Shown: positions 55,791 through 64,000 of the stretch, piece by piece
Numbering within the stretch: position 1 is the first letter of the stretch
How the letters are laid out: each line of letters begins with the position of its first letter
DNA from: Megamerina dolium
Lineage: Eukaryota > Arthropoda > Insecta > Diptera > Megamerinidae
Direction of reading: 5' to 3'
Assembly (NCBI GenBank): GCA_963854835.1
Contig: OY978525.1
Location: 48,673,929 to 48,737,928, forward strand
DNA length: 64,000 nt
Notes under the pieces: generated by a model
Told to the model about the DNA's origin: nothing
The model's input: only the letters and a program-made list of their open reading frames with translations
Database searches by the model: none
Translations under genes and position numbers: made by a program

Positions 55791-56082
55791 TCGATTTTGT
55801 TTATAAGGAATGCTGACGACGAGAGAAATCTGAGGCTGATTTTCATTCTCGACGTTCTCATCTTCTGTTCTGATTGACAGTAGCTCTAATCTATGAATTG
55901 GGCTCCTGCAATTACCATTTGCTTTATTTAAGTCAACTACGTATACTATTCCATCATCTCTAGATTCATTCTGACTGGAAGATGCTTCGCAGATTAATCC
56001 GCATTTCCCAAAGGCCACCAACGTGTGGCGCTCTCGGTGCTATGAAGTGAAATAAATGTTATGCCTCTACCGATGCACTCTT

Positions 56083-56940
56083 TTACAATTGATTCTCATG
56101 GTATGATGGGGTGGATTGTTTTATTAAGCTCTGTTTGTTGATTTTTGGCACCAACAAAGTTTGTCGCGTTGTCACAGTACAAATTTTAACAGTGACTTCT
56201 TTGGAACCATTAAGAAAGTCCTGCAGAGATAGAAACAAATGATCTGAAGATGAAGGTCTATATGGCGGATGCATCAACACTTCCCAGCCAAGCTCTCTCA
56301 GTTTCTGCCGGTCATCAAAGATTTGTGTGGTTCTGTTGTTCAATTCTGGTCATTTTAATTGAATTGCTTTCTTCAATCACTTTAATTGTTGATAGTAGAG
56401 ATCAGATTCAATCGTTTGAGCAGGTTGTAGAAAGTCATAATTACCAATTTCCTCTCAATCCCACTAGACACACAGCATAATCTTTCTTGGTGTCAATCCT
56501 GGCTTTGACTCCGTTTGCGAAGTTGCACCTAGCTTCGTCTATGATCTTTTTTGCATATTAATCTTGTACGTGATTCACTTTTCATCATTTGCTTCAGAAA
56601 TGGTTCGATCTCGTTCCGTTTTAGCAGTAAATCGCAAATGGAAATTCGGTCCATTAAATTTTTCACTGTTAATTCACCTAAGCATCGAGCTTCTTTGTGT
56701 ATCCAGCTTTCTTCAAAGGGTTGATAACTGTCTGGTGATGTTTCCTAGCAACGTCCACGCTGCTTATGTGCCTGTTTTGCTCACTTTTTTCCATGATTTA
56801 TTGGACTTTTCGGTAATTGGTCGACCAGAGCGAAGTTCATCTTTAACAACAAAATTATCAGATCGAAAACGAGCCACTACTTCGCTGCAGCTTTTCTAGT
56901 TATAGCATCGCCTCTGTAAACTTCACAAATTTTTTCTGCA
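56083..56940 (-). pseudogene. Mariner transposase relic, same family as at 10240
   Basis: From right to left the minus strand gives a KAAAK(W)-like start and SGRPITEKSNKSW (56830-56790), a part near 56700, NRTRS and the CVWWDW-like region (degraded, 56520-56470), and finally RQKLRELGWEVLMHPPYRPS with DHLFLSLQDFLNGSKEV (56310-56180). Many frames are broken. RQKLRELGWEVLMHP is identical to the relic at 10240-10770. Confidence 0.75.
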
Positions 56941-56999
56941 AATTTTGCGATGCTAGTTCTAACAAAATGAAGCCTAAAATTAATATTACTAGAGATATT

Positions 57000-58150
57000 G
57001 TTACCATTTGTTAACAATCTTAGCAGATTGTCCACCCCGCTCATCACCCCCCGATGACGGATTTCCCTCCCCCGTCGTTCCCAGAGCTACCCTACCCGTG
57101 TTAGGCTTGGGCCTCGAACCCCTTTCTGAGCGACTGACGGACTTTATAATTGGCCGTCCATCTCTCCGAGCACTTGCCCCTTTTGGTGTCTGCGTGGAAG
57201 AATTATCAACCTTTTAAAGGGACGGTTGTCCATCCTTCCCAGCATCCACCTCAATTGGCCCCTCCGTCGTCTTCGGATGAGGCTCCTCAGGCGGTGACCT
57301 CTTCAAAGTGGTTCCGGAGCTATCGCTCCTGAACCTCTTCCCCGAGTTCTCTACCTCCAAGGTCGACTCATCTTGCAGAAGTCCACTGAGTTGGCCCGAG
57401 AGCTGCTCAATGGTCTTCTCCGACGACTTCATGGCCTTTTTACGTTGTCTCTTTCGCTTCTGCTTCTCCCGTTTCTTCAACAGGATTCGCTCTTCGCTTA
57501 TACCTGATAAAGCTCGTTAGCTCCACTAGGAGCGTCTTCGTCCACACTATCAGATGTTCGGCCAGATCTTTTACGCTGCCACCAAACCGGCTTCCCGGCC
57601 GACCTGGTGACACCGTCCTCTTCGTTAAAAACTGTCACAGCCGCCGGTTTCGGTCCTCCGAGACCCGTTTCGTCCGCTACGACAGATGCTGCCATTTATT
57701 TTGGCTAAAAGCTCGGCTTCTATAGAAGCCTCATTTTCCGCCATCCCCTCCACTACTTTTCCCGCCGTTCTGATTTCAAGAGGTGGGAACGAGTGGTGCA
57801 GCTAACAGCTTGGCCTCTGGTGAAGCCTTATTGTCCGCCGTTCCACCCGTTAACATCCCTGCAACCCCCAGATTTTTGGATCGAGATCCGGTTTTTGGGT
57901 TTTTACAATCAATGTTGTTCCCACGAGTTGCGAAGAAATAAATGTCGGCCTGCGCAGAGATTCGCAATACGCAGGTAAGGCTACTTATTACGGAGGGCGC
58001 CAGGTATCCGTAAGCTCACGTTAGCGACTGGGCTATTTGAAAAAGGGGACCCTAGCCATGCTGATTTTCGGCACGGATCGCTTAACATCTTAATCCAGCC
58101 ACTCCTCTCCGACCATGATAAGAATACGTTGCCGAATGCTGTACTATTGA
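57000..58150 (-). pseudogene. LOA ORF1 and leader fragment
   Basis: Minus-strand frames give MAASVVADETGLGGPKPAAV (57695), then KRKRQRKKAMKSSEKTIEQL and STLEVENSGKRFRSDSSGTT (57480-57214), ending in sequence that matches the ORF1 piece at 7830-8020 on the other strand. So both come from the same LOA family. The 57700-58150 part would be more ORF1 and leader. A frameshift near 57490 breaks it. ORF2 is absent here. Confidence 0.6.
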
Positions 58151-58760
58151 AGAGTAACAAACACTCACCAACTTATCCTTATATTAGCTAGAAACCGCCT
58201 GACATCGTACAGGCTAAACTGTGGTATCTATTTCCAGTCGGCACCCTCGAGGCGGGTTCTGTGGAGGATTTTGCCGACCAATACAATAGTGTAAACGTTT
58301 TTGTTGTTGCTCTACATACCAAAGCGAATTAATACAACACAACTTTGCAACCCATGCCTTTTGGTTCTGCAACTTATTAATTGATTCTCTTTACTATTTC
58401 TCCTTCTTTTTCATCTCTGAGTTAAAATGGTAAATTGGCTTGCACAGCAAAGGGTTAGGTGTTAACCTAGGGCTAGAACGTAAAATATTTAATCCAGCAA
58501 TTTTGTAGGGTTAATATGCTAATTCTATACCATTCTGTCAAAAAATGTACAATAAATAAAGTAAAAATAAAAATAAATTTATCTTTTGTGAAATATTTTT
58601 AACATAAATTAAAGAAATGATGAAAAAATTGTTAAGTGCATTGCTACAGAACGGCTGTAGAACGAAGTGATAAAGCGTTTCATTGGAGTTTCGGCTAAAA
58701 AAAAAACAGACAAGTTTAAAACGTTTGTTATCGGAATTAAGGATATGCATGACTTTTCCT
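58150..58760. other. No recognised gene
   Basis: AT-rich sequence with a few short frames; no motif, repeat or exon signal that I can defend. Confidence 0.5.
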
Positions 58761-58763
58761 GAG

Positions 58764-58960
58764 TGCCGTAGCTCAGTGGTTAGTGTGTTGGCCTTCTGAT
58801 CTGTAGGCCGTGTTTCAATCCCCGGCTGAAGCATAACAAATTTAACAATTTGCCATGAAAAAGCTTCTGAAAAAACTCTGTGACAAAGCTCGGAAAAAGT
58901 GATATCACAAGAGTTTGTCCGTTCGGAACCGGTTAAAAAAAGTAGGTCCCACTTATACTG
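58764..58960 (+). repeat. tRNA-derived SINE, plus strand, intact promoter boxes
   Basis: The head starts TGCCGTAGCTCAGTGGTTAG. Box A TAGCTCAGTGG at 58769-58779 is a perfect match to the pol III consensus, and TGTTTCAATCC at 58811-58821 is a near match for box B. The spacing of about 32 bases is right for a tRNA-like unit. The body continues to GGTTCGGAACCGG-like sequence at 58930 and breaks off near 58960, before the tail. Confidence 0.82.
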
Positions 58961-59214
58961 TCCAAAATAAATAGTTAGCGCCTTGTTGTCGTCTGCAGAC
59001 AGCAGCTGTCTTGGTTTTGACACTTCAATAGTAAAATAGCTTTTCACAATATCATGCAGTCTCTAGCAGTCACAATTGTGAACATTCACCATGAAGTCAT
59101 TTGATTGCTTTGTGTGAGGGCATCAGTTTATTTGTATTTACATTCGTTCATAACGACCGAAATTTCTACAGTGGTTTTGAATGAATTATATTCCTTATCA
59201 TATTGCTTTTTCAA

Positions 59215-59812
59215 TTATTGTAACAGCATCTGTCTGCGCTTGGTATTGCTATCTGCGCTGCTATTGGCTGTTTGCGATGTGGCTCTGTGTAATAACTGTT
59301 GGTGCTTATATTTACATCCGCCGATACCGCATTCTTTGTTTAGGTAACATTTACGGCAATGTGAGTCGAGACATTTATGACAAAAACTATGCTCCTTGAT
59401 TATCTCCAATTTACGTTTGAGGGTAAGGGTTTTGAAGGCTTCGCACCGTATCAGTTTGTGTATATATTTTTTACACACTCAGCATTTCCTTGTTTCGCTT
59501 TTACAGCGTGTGTGTGTGTGTATTCACGTTTGCACCGGAATTATAGATTGTTGGTACCACAACAGTGCTTGCTGCTTCAGCGATGTTGTATAGCCAGTCA
59601 CTAAAAACCTTAACTATTGATACTCGTTCATCTTTTGTATGCATGCCCCAACCCAGCTTATAATTGTTTGGCAGCTTATCTACCAATTCTTTCGCTAATA
59701 ATGGATTCATGAGATGTGCTGCTAGGTGACAGCTTTCCATTGTTGCATAGATATTCTGTACGCACAATGAAAACTCAATTAAAGATTTGGCTTTATTAAT
59801 TACGAGTTCCAA
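59215..59812 (-). pseudogene. BEL/Pao gag fragment
   Basis: The piece 59812-59501 has LAAHLMNPLLAKELVDKLPN and WGMHTKDERVSIVKVFSDWL, the C-terminal part of a BEL gag. The piece 59478-59215 has FCHKCLDSHCRKCYLNKECG and CKYKHQQLLH, the cysteine/histidine-rich motif of BEL gag proteins. A TG/CA repeat and stops lie between them (59510). The fragment ends exactly where a plus-strand Jockey fragment begins. Confidence 0.7.
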
Positions 59813-60428
59813 AATATGTACAAAGTACTTGGGTATTCACCTCGACAGAAGGCTGACCTGGAAAAATCACATAGAGGCAAAGAAAACTCAGATCAAGCTT
59901 AAAATTAATCAGTTATGGTGGCTGTTACACAAAAGATCAAAGTTGAATCTCGAATACAAAGTGCTATTACATAAAGCAATCTTGAAGCCAATCTGGACTT
60001 ATGGTATTCAGTTTTGGGGCACCGCATCTCCCTCAAATATCGAAAAATTGCAGCGAATACAATCCAAGTGTCTGCGAATTATTGTAATCGCGCCTTGGTA
60101 TATGAGCAACGTTAACATCCATCGAGATTTAAATGTACCCACAATTTCTGAGGAAGTTGCAATGTCCTGCAGAAGCTACATTCAAAAATTACACAATCAT
60201 CCGAATCCCCTTACTAGGCAATTGTTGCTGAGCACGGGGCATCGTCGATTAAAAAGAAAAAACACACTGAATATGCTGTGAAATTGCTATACCTCTCGAC
60301 TCAACAAATTGTGATGGAACGTTGGGAATATCACATAATTTTAGTTAGTTTGTAAGATTTGATCACTTATTGTTAGTTTCTAAGTAATTTTAGAAAGATC
60401 CAATAAATAAAGCTTGAAAAAAAAAATA
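59813..60428 (+). mobile_element. Jockey-clade 3' fragment with A-tail
   Basis: The frame KYLGIHLDRRLTWKNHIEAK, then LLHKAILKPIWTYGIQFWGT and IEKLQRIQSKCLRII, runs to a stop at 60281. This is the RT thumb and C-terminus of Jockey elements. A 3' UTR with AATAAATAAAG (60402-60412) and a run of 10 A (60418-60427) follows. The 5' end is truncated near 59813. There are no stops inside the 165-residue piece. Confidence 0.85.
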
Positions 60429-60429
60429 T

Positions 60430-61340
60430 ATGTTCAGGTCGGCCACAACACATACGTAGGGTTTGGAAAATCTCCGGTACCATGCCAGGTAAAAGTAGTT
60501 TATTTTTTACTAAATCACGTGCTCTACCTGTCGGGTCACTTCACCAAAGTATACACATTTACGATATCATATACACAAACCTATACATGTATAAATGTAT
60601 ATACACATTTAGTTAGGCGAATTCAATTAAGTATCAGTCGCTTGATGGCAACATAAGTAAACGCATCGTGATATTAAAATTCGGAGCATTTCTCTTTTTT
60701 GGTTTTGTTATTTTTTTTATTCATCAACATAAAATGGCGACTAAAAAACTAAAAAATATAATAGAAAAGAAAAAAGAAGAATTGCGTTGTAGCAGAACTT
60801 TAAAAAGTTTGATATATATATTATTGTCGTTGTTTTGCTATATCGGTAGTTAAGCTGATACCAACCTTTTTGCGATTGGGTCAGCACTATTGCGTAACAC
60901 TAAGTCCATCAAGACTGTGACTCTCATCGTGCATTCTGTATTATAACAGAATTTTTTAAACGATTTGCTACATTATTTTCGTCGCTTCGCTGTATCAGTG
61001 GATGCGCGTTAACGTCAGCGCCACTGTGTAACATCAAGGTCATCATAGATCTCATTGTTCCATTAAAATTTGCCATAGTGGTCAGCGAACTATAGAGATC
61101 TTTCAAATTTGCGTCGATTTACTGCTTCAACAGAGCAACTGCGCGAATATCAATATCGTCGCGTTGCTGCTACAGCAGTCACAATACCTTCGTCGCGCCG
61201 CTGCCACTGCACTAAATAGTTACGTCGCTTCACTACGCACACTGCTACGCCGCGTCGCTGTCACTAATCATTAGCTGCGCCGACTGCTGTCTCTGCCGTT
61301 CGTGCATCATTATTGTCATTGCGATCAGAGATGGATGTTA
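60430..61340. other. No certain gene; possible BEL gag start
   Basis: An ATG at 60734 opens MATKKLKNIIEKKKEELRCS, which could be the N-terminus of the BEL gag seen at 61351-61701, but the frame closes at 60851. A GC-richer stretch with repeated CGTCGC/GCTGC (61140-61270) shows no clear coding frame. Confidence 0.3.
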
Positions 61341-61350
61341 TGATTCAATA

Positions 61351-61701
61351 TTGATTCACATTGTCCTTTCAAGGCTAGGCTCAGTTTCAAAAAAAGCATA
61401 CGAAGAGAAGCAAAATTATAAATCTTTGCCAACTTGGGATCACTGCTTTGACATTTTGAGCTATCGTTGCCAGTTGCTAGACAGTCGAGTAAAAAAGATA
61501 GATACAATCGAGAAGCAACATGAAAATAAACAAAAGGGGTATCGGAATAAAGCAGCGAATGCTTTCGTTAACGTACAATCTAATTGTTATTATTGCAACA
61601 AAACAGAACATTCATTGGGAAACTGTTCTTCATTCTTATTGCTACCAGTATCGCAGCGGTTCGACTTTGTAAAACGTTCATCACTTTGCATAATATATTG
61701 A
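61351..61701 (+). pseudogene. BEL/Pao gag fragment
   Basis: The frame reads KNYKSLPTWDHCFDILSYRC-like sequence (QNYKSLPTWDHCFDILSYRC), then LLDSRVKKIDTIEKQHENK, and CYYCNKTEHSLGNC, a CCHC knuckle (C-x2-C-x4-H-x4-C) followed by FDFVKRSSLCI, as in BEL gag proteins. It ends at 61701. No protease or RT follows; the Jockey element begins at about 61870. Confidence 0.75.
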
Positions 61702-61926
61702 TATTCACCAATAAGAGTGGACGTGTTTTGGATCTCTCTATAGATAGAGTCGAAAAAGTGATTGATTTCGGTTTATAAAATTAAATATATTGCGAAAAGA
61801 CGCTAAATAAACTCGAGCAGTTATTTCTGTGGTTTTTTATTGCTTATACATATAAGCAGAAAGAACAATAAAATCAAAGTAAAAAATAATAATAATAATA
61901 TAATTTGCAAACATTTTGTTTGTAAT

Positions 61927-63537
61927 ATGAGTATTCAGCGCTCTCCTCTCCGGCAACGGCAATCGCCTGTTAATGTGTGTAAACCATAATTGCCAATCAC
62001 CCGCGCAAACCCCCCCGATAAGTGCATTATCAAAAAAAACTGTAGATACACACGGCACAAGTGAAAGTAACAGTGCAAATCTTTTGACTGCACATATTCC
62101 TCACTATAACACTACATCAAATTTTGCAACAACAATAAATACAGACAAAAAAAATAATTTGTTCTACTATCTCCCTCTATACCGTGGAGTGTACAATGAG
62201 CTTCTCCTGCTGTAACACCAACAGCTACAACATCAAAGCAAACAAATAACAGCCTTTCTACTGAAGTGCGTGACCCAGTAGTAAAAGAAACTAGTGCGAT
62301 GACTAATAAAGAACCAGTTGCTGTTCAAACTGGAATTGATCGCTACATTACTGTAGTAAAGCGAAAAAGAAGTCTACAAAATTCAAAACAAATGAATTCA
62401 ACAAAAATTCAAAAGCAGAACACTGCCCCTATTAGTTCGGAAAATAGATATGCTCTGCTTTCAGCTGATGAAAGTGACGAAAATATTATCTCCAAGAAAA
62501 ATTTCAAACACCCACCCATTTTCTTAAGAGAACGTAACTCAGATAAGTTAATTTCTAGAATTACAAGTCTTATAGGATCAAAGAATTTCCACGTTGTTCC
62601 TATTCGCAAAGGCCAAATTGAGGAAACGAAAGTGCAAATCTACAGCGAAACTCATTATCGCAAAGTAATTGCGGAATTTGATGCTGTAAAAAAAAATTAC
62701 TAACCATATCAGCTAAAAAGTAGTAAGGGCTTAATCGTTGTGCTCAAAGGCGTTGAACCCAACGATGATATTAACAAAATAAAACTTGCCCTTCAGGAAG
62801 AAGAGTTTCAAGCCAAAACAGTATTCAACATTCTTAACAAGAGCAATATACCTCAACCGTTATATCGTATTGAGTTTCAGCCTGAAACAAAACCCCTAAA
62901 AAAAGGTGAAGTACACCCCATATATAAAATTCGATATTTATTGCATCGCAAAATCACAATCGAAGAACCCCATAAGAGAACTGGACCTCCTCAGTGCAGT
63001 AACTGCCAAGAATATGGACATACTAAAACGTATTGTACCCTTCCAGCTGCTTGTGTGATTTGTGGAAATCTTCATAAATCACACATATGCCCAAAGTCAA
63101 AAGGCGATCCTAGCATAAAAAAATGCAGCAATTGTGGAGGTAATCACACTGCAAATTATAGAGGTTGCCCAGTATATACAACCTTAAAGCTAAATTTCTC
63201 CGCTAGCAAACAACCTCTAAAACCAGTTGAGCAAACTCAGATAGCCAACTCAAGTAAGAGACAAAATATTGATGCAACACAATTCTTCTCTGCAATCTCA
63301 AACAAGAATCAAACCAATTCATACGCTAGCGTGTTAAAACAACACCCACACCAACAAAGCAATGTAAATAATGAGCAGAAACACTCACTGCCCACCCAAC
63401 AGCCAAGTACCCTTGAACATTTGCTTCAAACATTAATTCAGAATATGAACCAATTCATGAACTCAATGCAAACAATGATGCAAGAAATGATGAAAAATCA
63501 ATCGATGTTACTCCAAACATTGCTATCCAGACTATGA
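61927..63537 (+). pseudogene. Jockey ORF1 (Gag), with internal stops
   Basis: The start reads MSIQRSPLRQRQSPV, followed soon by stops and frame changes. From 62266 the frame runs to a TAA at 62701-62703 and continues in the same frame with VVLKGVEPNDDINKIKLALQ. The C-terminal half has the gag core (QPLYRIEFQPET, YKIRYLLHRKITIEEPHKR) and three cysteine knuckles: CSNCQEYGHTKTYC, CVICGNLHKSHIC and CSNCGGNHTANYRGC. A Q- and M-rich tail (LIQNMNQFMNSMQTMMQEMM) follows and probably forms a coiled coil. Confidence 0.8.
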
Positions 63538-64000
63538 GTTGTCTCAAGATATGCCACTGGAACGCCAACGGCTTAAGCCAGCACCGTTTGGAGCTAATTC
63601 AATTCCTTGAATCCAGCCAGATCAACATAATGATGATATCTGAGACCCATTTCACTGACAAAAATTGCTACCAAATACCATATTATAAAACTGTACACCA
63701 CAAGTCATCCGCTTGGTAAGGCACGCGGAGGAACTGCCATATTGATAAAAAGCAGAATAAAACATCATGTTCTCGTAGATTTCTGCAGCGTCTACTTGCA
63801 AGCAACATCTATATGCCTGGAAGAATACATCTCTAAGCTAGTAATATCTGCGATATACTGTCCCCCAAGATACAGTATTACCGATCAATATAAAGAATTT
63901 TTCTCAACTCTTGGTTGCTGGCGATTTCAACGCCAAACACACTCACTGGTGCTCCCGATTAAGAACTTCAAAAGGCAGAAAACTATGTTCAATCATCACT
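63534..64000 (+). pseudogene. Jockey ORF2 start (endonuclease), frameshifted
   Basis: The frame reads MSCLKICHWNANGLSQHRLE with the catalytic N, then NIMMISETHFTDKNCYQIPY with the catalytic E, as in Jockey endonucleases. It stops at 63719. The family sequence goes on in the next frame with GKARGGTAILIKSRIKHH, and later LQATSICLEEYISKLVISAI and a CPP motif. One base change in length near 63705 explains it. The window ends inside the endonuclease. Confidence 0.8.

Larger units (their letters stand above)
61870..64000 (+). mobile_element. Jockey-clade retrotransposon, cut by the window end
   Basis: ORF1 (from 61927) and the start of ORF2 (63534) are in order and overlap by ATGA at 63534-63537. 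The leader is short. Stops in ORF1 and a frameshift early in ORF2 show inactivation. The RT would lie beyond 64000. It may be the same family as the 3' fragment at 59813-60428, but the parts do not overlap, so this cannot be tested here. Confidence 0.82.

Noticed and set aside
58764..58840. A true tRNA gene
   Set aside because: Boxes A and B are present, but the anticodon arm is irregular, there is no paired acceptor stem, and the same unit recurs with a long body, so it is a SINE head.
61140..61270. GC-rich CGTCGC/GCTGC stretch as a coding repeat
   Set aside because: Stops occur in all frames within a short distance and no similarity is visible.

Overview
The window is eukaryotic and looks like a higher fly, most probably a tephritid fruit fly (inference). 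The evidence is short GT/AG introns of 59 and 72 bp, AT-rich intergenic DNA, and a dipteran mix of transposons: R1-, LOA-, RTE- and Jockey-clade non-LTR elements, BEL/Pao, Ty3/Gypsy and Copia LTR remnants, Penelope, rosa-like and other mariners, Tc1, pogo/Tigger, fold-back elements and a tRNA-derived SINE. There are no bacterial features.

Layout. 1-11152 is a decayed nest with an inverted duplication: a LOA-clade element on the minus strand (650-4830) and a second copy on the plus strand (7810-9957), both flanked by the same 0.37-kb block, with Copia, RTE and another LOA-type fragment between them. 12488-31044 holds the only convincing host gene, on the minus strand. Four exons join in perfect phase into the C-terminal 444 residues of a multi-pass membrane protein with a long polar tail. 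Its third intron here (13541-30631, 17.1 kb) is packed with young transposons: two nearly identical R1-clade elements (one full length with ORF1 and ORF2 open), a third truncated R1-clade copy of another family, and a pogo/Tigger element. 31-40 kb is a graveyard of RTE, BEL, Ty3/Gypsy and SINE pieces ending in a NUDT9-like pseudogene. 42-48 kb holds a decayed LOA element, a MITE and a rosa-like mariner. 50.2-51.7 kb is a large fold-back palindrome carrying a nested MITE. 51.9-53.6 kb is a complete but mutated Tc1 element with doubled terminal repeats. 54-64 kb contains an envelope remnant of an insect errantivirus, mariner, LOA ORF1, SINE and BEL gag pieces, and a Jockey element that runs off the window end.

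How it fits together. Almost all coding capacity belongs to selfish elements, and nearly all copies carry visible lesions. Exceptions are the R1-clade element at about 20.7-25.8 kb, which could be a source copy, its 5'-truncated sister at 14779-17945, and the open but internally shortened Tigger transposase. All three R1-clade insertions sit in CA/TA or ACAY-type simple repeats, two with clear target-site duplications, which fits microsatellite-targeting R1 lineages (Waldo/Mino type). Five SINE copies with RNA polymerase III box motifs are scattered from 28 to 59 kb. I found no complete host gene, no canonical tRNA or rRNA gene and no CRISPR array.
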